64,000 bases of DNA from Selaginella moellendorffii (taxonomy: Eukaryota > Streptophyta > Lycopodiopsida > Selaginellales > Selaginellaceae), in contig NW_003314302.1 of NCBI RefSeq assembly GCF_000143415.4, forward strand, positions 578,258 through 642,257, given 5' to 3'. Position 1 is the stretch's first letter, and every line of letters starts with the position of its first letter. The notes below the pieces were generated by a model. The model had not been told where the DNA came from. It searched no databases and saw nothing but the letters and a program-made list of their open reading frames with translations. Of this stretch, positions 32,794-45,138 are shown piece after piece. The position numbers and the translations under genes were made by a program.

Positions 32794-35700
32794 TTAATTG
32801 AATTTTGCATAAGTACATAAAGTTCTGCCTTGCAGAAATTCCTCCACTAGATCTCGAGCGTTCGCTAGGTTCTCCTCCGGTTCCCATGTTGCTTCGCAGT
32901 GTGGAAATCCTTTCCACTTCACATGGAACTCTCTCACCTCGCGTCCTTGTCGCTTGCTCTTGCGCGCATTGAGGATGGCCTCGACTTCGTATTCCTCTTC
33001 CCCTTGGATAACCTCAGGTAAAGGTCTCACTTGGTCCTTGCGAAGCGGATCCTCAAAGTACGGCTTGAGTAAGTTCACGTGGAACACTGGGTGCATCTTC
33101 CCCATCTCTCGAGGAAGTCGGAGTCGGTAAGCCACTTTACCGATTCGTGCCTCAATTTCATAAGGCCCCGCGAACCTGCTTAAGGAACTCAAGATCAATT
33201 CATTTACAGGAATACATGCGTCTTTACCTTTGGGTCAACTTTCGGCTGATCCAGCTTGGTAGTCTGAGGTTCTTGGTTTTCAGCCACACCTTCTCCCCAG
33301 CTTGGAACTCCACATCCCGACGCCTTTGGTTCGCGTACTTAGTTTGCCTTTGTTGAGCCCGTTCCAAGGAATCCCTCACTAGATTCCAAATGTTGAGTCT
33401 TTCCGCCGTGAATGCCTCCACTGCGGGTAACTCTCCATGATACTCGGCCACGCCGAGTTCCACAGGACCTTCAATAGCTCGCCCATTGATGACTTCCCAT
33501 GGACTCACCCCGATGCTTGAGTGTGGTGAGTTGTTATAACACATTTCCGCAAGTCCCAAATGACTTACCCAGTCGGTCTGGTCTCCCGAGACATAGCATC
33601 GCAAATAATCCTCCAGCTGCCTATTCACCCTTTCCGTTTGTCCGTCTGTCAAGAAGTGTTAGTGCCATCAATCTTGACTTAATACCCATTACCTGTCTGT
33701 GGGTGATAGGCTGTGCTGAATTTCAATTTGGTGCGATACTGTTCTAGGAGTGTCCTCCAGAACCTACTAGTGAAGATCTTATCTCGATCTGAGATAATCT
33801 CTTCCGGCCTTCCCCGCACTCGAACCACTTGTTCAAAGAACAGCTTCGCCACACCTTCCGCATCCACGTCCGTCGTGGTGGGTATGAAATGTGCCATCTT
33901 TGAAAATCGGTCCACCACCACGAATATCGCATCAAACCCCTCGCTTGGGGGTAGTCCCGTGATGAAGTCCATCGTAAGACATTTCCACGGGCGATCTGGA
34001 ATTGGGATGCTTTGCAACAAGCCCCCACTAGCCTTAGTCACGGCTTTGACCTGCTGACATGTTGGACATGTCTTTACATAGTCTTGGACGTCCTTAGCCA
34101 TATCTGGCCAATGGTACTTCCTCTTGAGTAAGCCCATCGTCTTGGGCACTCCGCCGTGTCCCGCAAGAGGTCCGTCATGACACTCTTCTAAGGCCACCTT
34201 CCTTAGTTCCCCTTCTGGAACATACACCCTCGTTTGCTTGTAATAAATGAGTCCGTTGCGTTCCGCATAGCCCGTTTTCTCTTCCGTTGGCAGCTCACCT
34301 CTCTGGTGAGCTTCCCGCGCCTCTAGATTCCTCAGCAACACTTCTTGTGCTAGACCATCATTCTCATATGCTGTCCGCACATCGTCCCAGAAGGTTGCTG
34401 TTGCGCTGGATATTGCCAACTTCAAGCTCGCTTTTCGACTTAGAGCATCCGCCACGATGTTGCTCTTCCCAGGCTTGTACAGAATTTCGCAATCAAACTC
34501 GGCCAAGGCATTGGCCCACCGACCTTGTTTCCCTCTTAGGTCGGGCTGTGACAAGAAGTGTTTCGTCGCCACATTGTCCGTGTAAACCTTGAAGTGTCTC
34601 CCAAGGTAGTGTCGCCACTCCTTGAGTGCCTTGACCACCGCAAACAATTCCTTCTCATGGGCAGGCCACTTCCGTTGAGCCTTGTCCAGCTTCTTCGAGA
34701 AGAACGCTACCGGATGGTTGTCTTGCTTCAGAACTGCGCCCAACGCAAAGTCCGAAGCATCCGTTTCTACCTCAAAGTCCTTACCAAAGTCTGGCAATGC
34801 CAATACGGGAGCCTTCCTCAACTTCCCTTTGAGGTGGACGAATGCCGCCTCGCATTCTGCTGTCCATACCATCTTCCCTTTTCCTGTTTGGTCCGTTAAG
34901 GGCAGGGCTACTCTCGAATAGTGTCTGATAAACTTTCGATAGTAGTTGCATAGCCCCAGGAACGCCCTCAACTCATGTACATTCGATGGTCGCTCCCATT
35001 CCTGGATCGCTTGGACCTTCTCCGGGTCCACTTTGAGCCCGTCCTGGCCCACCACATGCCCGAGAAACTTTACCTCTTGTTGAGCAAAGTCACATTTGCT
35101 CTCTTTAGCATACAGCTTGTGTTCCCTTAGTTTCTCAAACACCTTCGCCAAGTGTTCGGCATGCTCTTCTAGCGTCTCGCTATAGATCAGGATGTCGTCG
35201 ATATAGACGACCACGAAGTGATCCAGATAGGGTACAAAGACGTGGTTCATTAGCGCCGAAAACGTTGCCGGCGCATTACATAGCCCGAAGGGCATCACCA
35301 GAAACTCAAAGCTCCCATACCTCGTTCGACAGGTTGTCTTCTCGACATCTTCCTCGGCTACCCTGATCTGGTAGTATCCTGACCTTAGGTCAATCCTCGA
35401 GAAGTATTTTGCCTTTCCCAACCTATCGAACAGGTCCTCAATCCTTGGCAAAGGGTACTTGTTCTTCTTTGTATACTTGTTGAGCAAGCGGTAGTCTATG
35501 CACATGCGCATAGATCCATCTTTCTTTTTCACAAATAACACCGGCGCCCCATACGGCGACTTGCTCAACCTAACATACCCTTTGTCCACCAACTCCTCTA
35601 GTTGGCACTTGAGCTCCTTGAGTTCTTTTTCGTTCAAACGATAAGGGGGACGAACCACTGCCTCAGCACCCTCGACCAGCTCAATTTTATGTTCTATTGG

Positions 35701-37566
35701 TCGTGCTGGGGGCAGCCCCGCCGGTAGCTCCTCCGGCATGGTATCCTGGAATTGGTCCAACACCCGCTGGATCACTAAAGGCACTTCTTCCGTTCTTGTC
35801 TTTTTGTCACTCTTCACCGAGAGTAAGCACAAAAAGGCTGCCTTAGTTCCTTTAGTGAGTTGTCCTCTCGTGGACACCAGGTTTAAGCAGGATTCTTTGG
35901 CCTTGCTTTGCCCTACCTTTAGATCCTGGGCTTCCACCCTAGATCTTCTTCCTTGGGCATTCGCCAGTACCACAAGGTTCCTACCTTGTCCATGTAGGGC
36001 TACCACAAACCGATTGAACCAATCCATTCCGAAGATCACGTCAAATCCCGCCATGTCCAACACGGTGAAATCCATGTCTACCTTCCATGTCCCTACTTCG
36101 ACTTTCGCTTGTCGAAGTACCTCATCGGTGCTTTGGCTACCTTGAACAAACTCTATAGTCCTTGGTTCGCCTAGCCGCTGCACCGTTAGTCCGGCTTGCC
36201 GGACTATGTCTGCAGCCACAAAATTATCCGAAGCACCCGTGTCAATAAGGATCTTAACAAAGCTACCTCCGAGCTTCCCTCGGAGGGCTAGTAGATGTCG
36301 CGAACGACTCTCTACCAAAGTTGCTCGTGTAATGAGTAACTTTGAGTTAGGGACTGGATCACATACCTCATTTTGGACTTCACCCGACTTGATGGCCATA
36401 TTGGCTCTGGCCTTCTTCGGGTAGGGACATTCCCTCGAAAAGTGTCCCGCTTCACCGCAGTTATAGCATACGTTGTTTCCCACGCTGCTATATGACTTGA
36501 CCTTCTTATCCGTGGGTTTGTCTCTTTTCGCTTGACTCCCCCACGTACTTGCTCGCTGGCCACCGGATTTGCCTTTCCGAAATCCCGAGGACTCATTCTT
36601 AGAGAAACTCTTCTTGAATTTCCCCCTGCTATATGTTCCCCTCGGTTTGGCCCCTTTGTGAAACGTGGATCCCGACCCCGTCGTGTTCCCCTTTCGCAGG
36701 TTATCGTTGAAATGCACCTTGATGGCCGCATCCAACGCTTCCTTGTAGTTGGTCGGGTTCCAGCGCATCACCTCACCGCGAGCCCAGGTTTGCAAACCTG
36801 ATATAAAGGCATGGAACGCATCCATATCCCCCATGTCCGTGACAAGTATCCTCTTTGCCATGAACCCATTCACATATTCCTGGATGGTTCCAGTCTGCTT
36901 CAGCCTACTCAGCTCATCTCTCAGATGCAGAGTGGCATTCGGAGGAACGTATGTCGCGCGGATCCTCGCCTTCATCATGTCCCAGGTGGCCACCGGTCCT
37001 TCGTTGGCCTCCGTTGTTCTCCACCAAGACTTGGCATTATCTGCCAAGTATGGTTTTGCACATGGGACCTTCTCCGAGCTCGGTAACCGTAACGCTCGGA
37101 AGTAGTCCTCCATATCGTAAAACCAATCCTCCACAACCTTATAGTCGTTCACTCCCTTGAACACCGGTGGGGGCTTTGGTTTGTACTTGGGAACTGCCTG
37201 AGGGACTGATTCCACTTCGGTCTGTTCGACCTTGTCTGGTTTTGCCTCAGTCCCTGCCGAAGGGTCCGCACCTTCTGCGCTGCCAGCATCCGCAGTCTTT
37301 CGCCTTTTCTTCCGTTTCTCGTCACGCTTTAGCTTGCGTACGAGAGTCTCCAGCAGGGCATTGGTCTGCGCCAATTGACCTTCTAGAACGTCCAATCGAG
37401 CCTTGGACGACCGAACCTCGCCACCGGACTCCTGTTTGGAAGTTTCCTCACTAGAGTCCTCCTCATGCAAGGATTCCTCATCCATAGCCTCTTGTTCGAC
37501 CGGAGGCTCCAGCTCTGGCGGAGGTTCTGTCTCCGCCTGGGTTCGCTTACGCCCTGCCCTTGCCAT
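32794..37566 (-). CDS. E5 gag-pol polyprotein (split by two intron-like segments)
   Basis: Three exons: 37566-33693, 33645-33228 and 33175-32794, together 4674 nt or 1557 residues. Gag comes first, then a CCHC knuckle [14 protein letters not shown] near residue 370. Protease [11 protein letters not shown] is near residue 440. Reverse transcriptase has [11 protein letters not shown] near residue 787. RNase H starts at about [15 protein letters not shown]. The integrase HHCC zinc domain precedes the catalytic Asp residues in TMDFITGLP and ISDRDKIF. The catalytic Glu lies in DGQTERVN, directly after the first intron-like segment. A C-terminal chromodomain ([18 protein letters not shown]) may target integration to heterochromatin, as known for chromoviruses. 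Without splicing, translation stops just before the catalytic Glu. Confidence 0.9.
33176..33227 (-). other. E5 intron-like segment 2 (52 nt)
   Basis: Starts GTAAAG after AAAG and ends TTAAGCAG before GTTCGCG. It contains stops and shifts the frame. Removing it gives SRKLTQRFAGPYE, which aligns without a gap to E3 SRKLLPRYVGPYR. A possible branch site TTGAT lies about 19 nt before the end. Confidence 0.75.
33646..33692 (-). other. E5 intron-like segment 1 (47 nt)
   Basis: Starts GTAATG after ACAG, has a plant-like branch site CACTAAC and ends CTTCTTGACAG. Removal gives HPQTDGQTE, the invariant integrase motif. GACAG is repeated at both edges, as if a 42-nt insert with a 5-bp target duplication had supplied its own splice sites. 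Confidence 0.78.
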
Positions 37567-37609
37567 CTCCCAGCAATCCGCCTCTATCCTTCGCTAGAAC
37601 TGAGGAGAA

Positions 37610-37622
37610 GGCTCCGATACCA
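37610..37622 (-). other. E5 primer-binding site (initiator tRNA-Met type)
   Basis: TGGTATCGGAGCC on the minus strand, three bases from the 5' LTR. One mismatch to TGGTATCAGAGC, the complement of plant initiator tRNA-Met. Confidence 0.8.
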
Positions 37623-37625
37623 AAT

Positions 37626-38772
37626 TGTAAGCCACAAATTTTTCCTTTCCAATTTGCCAGCTTACCTCGCCTATCCGACCAACTCTGCCTTGGCTTGTGC
37701 TAAGTTCCCTCGCCAAGGTTCTCGCCTATGGTGCCAGCTCCTACTTGGTTTCAACTACTTACTGCACGAGCAACGGAGTGTTAGCCATCCATCTACGGAT
37801 TCCCAAATCTCTCCCAATCCCCCTCCCCGGGTTAGACTGGACTTAAGGTTCGGCTACACTCCCCGTAGGCACAAGCAGCCAAGCACACCAAGCCTCCAGA
37901 TTCCTAACACCCCAAGGTATCACAAGGCTTGATCATGGGACCCTCTAAATCCCAAGCCTTGGGTGCAGCACTTGCTTCGGGACGTCGGGGCGAAACACCG
38001 TGGCCTAACGGCCCGGTATGGGTACCTCTACCCCCCCTCTTCCATCCCGAAGGAAAGGCCCAAGCCCCCGGAAGGGCGAGGACCAATGAGCCACAAGGTA
38101 CTCAAGTGGGGCACCACTCCACCTGAGCCGGGAGCACCGCAATCGGTTTCCCTTTCGGGAGTGGGAGCTGCTCTTGAGCACTTCCTTGGATGGCCCCTCC
38201 GGCACCAGCCAAGTCCATGCTCACTCCCACCCAAGGCCCCTCGGTCCCAGTCCCAACCTCAAGTCGGTTTGGAAGCCCAACTGGAGAGTCCCTTCTAAAC
38301 TGGTTCCTGGACCTCACTATCCCTACTATACTTTTGGAACCCCCTGCAGCCCCCCCCCCCTGGGAGACGCACGCTTTGGGCTTTCACCCCTTGACCCGTA
38401 TTAGTATTTGGACTTAGCCTCTGGCTCGATCTCGGACCCGATTTCGGATCCGACTTCGGATTCGGGTTCGGACTCGATCACGGACTTGATCTCGGACCCG
38501 ATCTCGGACCCGACCTCGGACTCGACCTCGGACTCGGTCTCGGACCCGATTTCGGATCCGGACTCCGTCTCGAACTCGGTCTCGAACTCGGACTCGAACT
38601 CGGTCCCCGAGTCGGTCTCGGATTCGATTCCGGACTCTATCTCGAACTCGGTCCTAGAGTCGGTCTTGGACTCGATCCTCGACTTGGTCCCATCCGATGA
38701 ACTCTTTGTCACTTCGGTCAAGTTTTTGGGGATCCTTTAGCCTACGACATCTCGGGGAGTCGGTTCCTTACA
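37626..38772 (-). repeat. E5 5' LTR (right copy)
   Basis: 1147 bp, nearly identical to the left copy. Promoter-like module at 38315-38390, hexamer array at about 38410-38720. Confidence 0.95.
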
Positions 38773-38777
38773 GACAC

Positions 38778-39099
38778 CAAACACCACTTCCTAGTGTTTT
38801 AGAGTGTTTGGGTGTCCCAATGATGGCCTTTCTTGGCAATGAGCATTCCTTTTATGACATTGGCTTACTATATTGCAACATGAGCAATTTATCCCTTATA
38901 AAGGTATGTTTAACTTTCTTATCTCAATAAAAAGTCTTAAGTAATTATCTTCTACTAATTTAATCAATTATTTTGCACCTTTTTGCGTAGTTGCGTTATA
39001 GTTGTCAAGTCCTACAACTTATTGCTAATGCTTCCACACCTCCAACATTATTTTAGGTCACCACACTCTAACTGCATGCCTTCCAACTTAGGCTATGCC
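38778..39099. other. short spacer between E5 and E4
   Basis: No gene seen. Ends with the E4 target duplication ATGCC (39095-39099). Confidence 0.6.
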
Positions 39100-40221
39100 T
39101 GTAGCGCACGTGGTTTTGACCCTTTATCCTATGGTGATTTACCATAGGATAACACCATGAAGCGGTACCTAAACCCTCTTTGTGCCACATGATAGATGCC
39201 ATGTGTCACATGCCACGTGTCCAAAGGAACATGATGTTCAGGGCCTTGGGCCTCTAAACGAAGGAACGGTGCCAAACTCCTAAGCGTGAAGCCAAGGAGT
39301 GATGGAACCGGACTATGGAGCAACTCCCGAGCTTATAGCCCAAGGAGTGAAGGGACAGGGGCACGGAGCGACTTGGAACAGTCCTAGAGTATCCAGCATC
39401 CCAATGCCAGGACCAGCACGCAAAACGAAGCCAAACGAAGTCTGGTGTTATTTCAATATACCGGTGGCCTAACGTGAGGATATGGGTACTCCACTAGCTA
39501 GCATGGAATGGAACTTGGGCTTAGACCCAAGCCGGACACAGAACAAGGACAGACATGCAAGCGGGAGCTAGACTATGCCTCAGGTTGGTCGCCCATGCCC
39601 GACCTACCCACTATCCCTATTATACATTTGGAAGCCCCCATAGCCCCCCCCCCTGAGGAACACACGCTTTGGGCTTTCACCCCAAGCCTCCCTTAGTATC
39701 AAGAGTTAGTCTCTAGGACAAGTTTGAAACTTACTAAATATGGAATGTCCCTAGATTGTGAATTTGGATACGGGACGAACACCATTGTGTTCAGGCTGAT
39801 CTCTACATTCCGTAGATATGCCAAATGAGCAAATCTGGACACTTTCCATAAATAGCATTTGGGACCGAAATGAGACTAACACAAAGGGCATGATAGCGAG
39901 GGTGTTTGGTAGACACGGTAAGCTATCATGTAGCGATATTGAGGGACCAATCTCAATACGCGAGGGTTTTTGTCAAGCCAGTGCAAGACAGAGCAAAAGA
40001 GAACTAACAAGCCGGGCCGAGTATGCTCAGCTAAATAGACACTTAGGAATTCCTTCCTTATGCTCATCCGGCCAAGTACAAATGCTAAGCCTAATTTACT
40101 AAGAGGGACTAATAAAGGGAACCAGCAATACCGACCTCCTGCCATCGTGGCAGTAAGGTAAGAGTGTCCGTAAGGATTGGCCCATAGGTAACTTTCGATA
40201 CCCAAAGTCACATTTGCGACA
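39100..40221 (-). repeat. E4 3' LTR (left copy)
   Basis: 1122 bp, TGTAGC...GCGACA on the plus strand. Has the full promoter-like module (39609-39683) and a 12-bp-stem hairpin (39124-39152). Confidence 0.88.
39124..39152. other. LTR hairpin, left copy
   Basis: TTATCCTATGGT and ACCATAGGATAA form a perfect 12-bp stem around GATTT. The same structure lies at 45163-45191 in the other E4 LTR. It lies near the transcript-downstream end of the LTR. Confidence 0.75.
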
Positions 40222-40760
40222 CTCCCCCCCCCCTTGGGAAGATCGACGTCCTCGTTGATGCATACTCGAGTCTAGAATACCGCCAAGGAAACAAGTCCAG
40301 AAAAAGTTCACGGTATTCACACTATGTAAGAAATGCACCAACTTAAATGAGTTAGGGGGCAACTTCTTTGTCTAACATGGATGCGCTACCAACTCAGACA
40401 CCTTCCGGCCGTCGCCGACAAGGAAATGACCAACGGAGTCAGCCACCCTTGCTGCTCTAGGAGTCACCCAGCTTACAAAAGTGTGATACACCCCTGCCCG
40501 CAAGGATATAGAGAGAGAAGGTAGAGGCCCCAACCCTCCTGAGCAAGAAACCAAACCCGTCGGTAAGGTTTAGATAGACTACTGTAAACAGATAGTTAGA
40601 GTTGTTTACACGGTCACGCCCTTTCAACGGAATACGGAACATCGACAGAGAGGCGGGTTATGTGACCAGTTGACAGTAGCTACCCCATGACTAGAGATTT
40701 CAACATGCACAAGAAGTGCCGAAGCCAGTCTGCCTATACTGGCCCAAACTCAAAGATCAA
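40222..40760 (-). other. E4 polypurine tract and E3-like 3' region
   Basis: On the minus strand the segment aligns with the E3 region 28560-28973 and ends in a G-rich polypurine tract (40222-40235) beside the LTR. Confidence 0.75.
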
Positions 40761-43700
40761 TAAATGGACAATATCAAAGTCATAAACAATGATATCTTAG
40801 AAACTTAATTATCAGTGAATATACCTTAGATTAGAACACAAAATTATTCTAAGTTATCATCCGTTAAACCAATATTATACGATAGGAACCACCAAGATCA
40901 CTATAGTTTGGAAATATAGGATTGACCATCCAACAAAATTCAATAGCAAGTATATCATCAAGGAAACTCGATAATGAAACTTAATTACCGAAGATTGTAG
41001 ATAGTATGCTAAACAATTTACCAAAGATAACTCAAAGAACACAAGGTATCCTTAACCGACAAGCACAATGCTCGCGAATATATCACCCAAAGGAAATAAC
41101 ATCCTAATCTATCAGGACTAACTTGAGCAACAATCAACAAAACAAAATGAATGTGGTAAGACCAACAAACACTTAGTCATGCTAACCATCGCACAAGTCA
41201 ATCTGAATAGATCCCGGTCAACAATACCAAGGAACTTAAGTTGCCTAAGCAAGTGTCAAGAACATCCTATCAATGTCTCAAACCCAAGAGACCATTGTAG
41301 AGCAAACCACAAAGAACATGTGGTATTGCAAGAAGCCATTAGCCATCAAAGAGAACAACTAATCATCATGAAAGATCATCAATCATCCCATCAATAAAGA
41401 GATGCAAAATCATTGTCTAAGAAGGAATCCACCATCCCGAAGAATAACAAATCATTCTAGGTCAACGATAATCAAGCAAAACCTTTGACAAGAATAATCA
41501 ATTATCCTATAGATGATAGTTAATCATCACCAATGATTGCTAGATGCAAATACTAATTTCAACATCGAAGCTAGGAGTCAAAAATGCTTTCCCCAACAAC
41601 TTCTAACAAATGGAATAATGAGCATAAAACTCAAAGAACCAAAAGCTCAAAGAAGCCTATAGCTAAGTCTTGCCTACTAATGATCACGAGTCTCATAAAA
41701 GCTAACTTCAATGCTAAAGAAGAAATCATGGTGCAACCCACAATATTTTCCTCAACACATCCATAAGCCAAACTTTATAATGCCAAAGCTCATGAAGAGT
41801 ATATTTACGTCAATCCAAAAGCTAAACATCATGGAGCTATGCGATCATTAAACGATCTTCCATGAATCCATCTATAGCAAGATGTAACTCACTTCATAAC
41901 AAGCACAAGAAAAATCATCAATGATCGATATATCACAACTGAAATCCAACAAGGATTCAATCATTTCAATATCAATCACTAACTCCTCCTCTTACAAAGT
42001 TAGTATAGTCCAGGACTAAATCATGTTTCAAGGAAAAGCTAAAGCTTATCCCCTACTAAATAATCTCATCAAGAACACAACTAACTCAACTTGCCACTCA
42101 GTTCATTTGAACGTTAACACAGTTGCTAACTAGCCAATACATGAATGTTAACAATACAAAGCTACAGCCAAATCATCAACACTATCTTCATCAAGACTAA
42201 TGAAACTCAATATCAATCTTACAGAGAGATATCTCATTTCACTCAAATCTCAACATCAATAATGTCCATGACAAGGCATCACTTCAATGCCATCAACACC
42301 AGAATACAGCTAAAAGAAAGCAAGAGTGAATCACCACCTAAAACTCTTTAGCAACCAAGCTAACCAAAGTCGAAGATACTTAGTTAGTATCTGAGACCAA
42401 TCTTCCAACAAAACTCAATTATAGATAACACTTCATCAAAGAGTGATTCACCAAGTCCAAGACTCAATGAAATCCAACACTACGGTCTAGATGTAACCAA
42501 ATGATATCGACAAAGGTAGAGTCAACATGTCAACATGGAAAAACCATGTAAGTCTAACGACACGATCCTCCGCAACATCATCCGGTAAAGCAAGCCCATC
42601 ACTGCTAAATCATCATCGAACAAAGCAAGGGTTAATAGTCCTCGACTAAGTCTACAAGTAATCACTAGTTGTAAAGCAACTAACAATCACTTCTCAACTT
42701 GCCTTCACAAGACCCAAACACCAACTCTTTTCATCAAGTTATATATTTGTCCAACATGAACGTGATACCCCAAGTACGAGATAAAAATTCATAGACAAGC
42801 ATAAACTAAATGACCACTCAAATCCAACTCAACCGTAATAAGTTCACTAATGCATTTAGCCAATAGCTCTGAGCATGCCTTGAAGAGGCTAGCTATGCAT
42901 AATCAACACTTAGTCGAAACTAAAGTGAAGACCACGAGATGGACTCATATTGGTACACAACCTCCTCATAGACATAGCTATAGTACGAGTACCAACATCT
43001 CAACCTCAAACAACTAAGTTGGACATCACCATCTTCAGCCAAGGCACAGGGCCACCAAGACTAAGTCAAGATTAGTGAGAGCTCACTACTCTCATAAAGT
43101 CTAATGTAATGCAAAGCACAACCTGCCACCAAGCACAACGCTACAAAAGAAAGGTACAAGGGTCACCTTTCTGAGAAAAGTGCACAGCCATTTTTCTACA
43201 CCAACTCCAGACTCTATCCAACTCAATTGCCTTAGCCCCAAAAGTCAGCATCCTTTTTGGATCGCATTATACAAACTACTTACCAAGGTCTAAGCTAACC
43301 GAAGTCAACTCCAACCCCTTCACTAGTTTGTATTGGCTTACGAAAACAAAATTTTTTTCGGCAAAGTGATCAACAGATCAGCCATTGGAGAAGTCTAAGA
43401 AAATTTGTGGAAAATTTCCATCCTAGAAAAAGAATGACTCTCAGTCCAGGATTGCAAACTTTCAAGACTTAACCAACTTCCTCCTACTAACAAGTTCATA
43501 TAGGTTCACTTCAACGCAAATTCTCATAACCCATAATATGCTTAAGCATTGAACTTCTTTGCCCATTTTTCCGATATCTAACACTGACATCCGCAAATGC
43601 AAAGTGAACATCCAAGGCTTGATCACAAAGACCATATTTCCAGATATCCAAATTGCACTAACACTCTTCTTCAACCACCTTCAAGATCCAATGTGAAGCT

Positions 43701-45125
43701 TAATACACTAACAAGAAAAATGACATGGAAAATCAAGATCTAAGGAAAATTCCTCATCACTCGAATCAACAATGCCACTCCCACTAACATAAGTGCTAGC
43801 AATGTCAATGCCTCAACTACACACCTTCTCCATCCAACAATCTACTCCAAGTGCTAACGGATCAACTGATGAGTTATAGCAAATGAATGCTACAACCCTT
43901 TTTCCAACACCTTATGGGCAAACTCTCAAGAACAAGGAACCAACTTAAGCTTAGCATAATGGACCACTATCGAGAATCCAGTCAAGGCTACTACAATGCT
44001 ACTATATGTAAGTAGACTAGCTTCACCATCAACCACCTTGGGGTTGATCATCATTTAACCAAGCAACTTCATAAACATATTACTCATTATCACATGGATA
44101 TGATATAAGCATCACAATGACTTGATCATCAATTGAGCAACACCATAAGCAATGCCTATATCATTACTTCAAAAGTTTATGTGAGTATGAAGTGTCAACT
44201 CAATTCGACAAAATGCAACATAAATGCCACACTCCACCGATAGAGATTTACAACATCGAACACCACTAACTTTTGTTCACAACACAATCAAGCTCATGCC
44301 ACTCTCTTTTTGACCAAACTCAAAACTAATCCAACACCAAGCTACTCAAGGAGCAATAGCAAGGTTCTCCGGAAAAGAATTGAGCATTGCAACCCAAGTT
44401 TCCAATAGCAAGCCTAGACAAAATGGTATAGCACTTCACCGCTATCCATCCCACAACTCACCATTGTAAGACCACTATCTCCAACATGCATCAAGGTAGG
44501 GACTCTTGATTGCATAATGTGAACACGAGCAAAGAGTTAACACCTCGTTGCAAATCATCACTCAAAAAGAGAAAATGATTTACATGTTTGATCCTTCATC
44601 CCCGATGACTCTCTTTTTGGCCTTATCTTTGACTAAACCTCAAGCTTGCGTTCGCATTGCCTTCAGTTCAATCCAAGAAAAGTTTATGAGAGAGCACGGC
44701 AATGATTACTTGAACCAATAGACTAATCCCTACAGTCTTGATTGATCCACTCATAATCATGCCTAGGAAGGATCCACTAGTGCTGTGCTAAATAGCTACG
44801 GACTAGCTTATTTGCCACTAATAGCAAACCCAGGGAAGGTTTACTTTCAGCCATGGTACATGGAACAACTCATAGAACCACCATTAGGCTAACATTAATC
44901 CTGCCAACTCAAAGTGTAACCTCGAGTTGCTAATGTGCCTCACTTACGAGCCCAAGTGCAAACTCGTGTAATATGGAACAAAAAGGTAACCAAAACCTAT
45001 CCCAAGGAACCAATGCAAAGTCTTTGCACCAAAACGTGTACCCACTCGAATCATCGTTTTCATCTCTGCGTATGCAACGAGACTAGTTGCCCAATCTCAT
45101 TGGATAGTTCTCGCCAAGACTCATT
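40761..45125 (-). other. E4 internal non-coding region
   Basis: About 4.3 kb with no open frame longer than about 80 codons and no gag or pol motif on either strand. The plus strand is conspicuously rich in A and C (phrases such as AACATCAATCATC), so the element RNA would be rich in U and G. No similarity to other parts of the window was noticed. Origin unknown. Confidence 0.65.
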
Positions 45126-45136
45126 CTCTGATACTA
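45126..45136 (-). other. E4 primer-binding site
   Basis: TAGTATCAGAG, two bases after the 5' LTR as in E3; one change (A for G) from the initiator tRNA-Met complement. Confidence 0.65.
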
Positions 45137-45138
45137 AA

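Larger units (their letters stand above)
31244..38772 (-). mobile_element. E5: young, nearly intact chromovirus with intron-like interruptions
   Basis: Complete element: two 1147-bp LTRs, primer site, one gag-pol gene, 3' untranslated region, polypurine tract. Perfect target duplication GACAC at 31239-31243 and 38773-38777. By eye the LTRs differ at only three sites (31486/37868 area C or T, 31744/38126 area G or A, 32338/38720 area C or T), all transitions, so insertion was recent. The coding region has no nonsense or frameshift except two GT-AG segments in the integrase region. Confidence 0.95.

Noticed and set aside
33640-33700. Simple frameshift explanation for the break in E5 pol
   Set aside because: A frameshift would not need a 47-nt extra segment with GT-AG ends; homologues align exactly after its removal.
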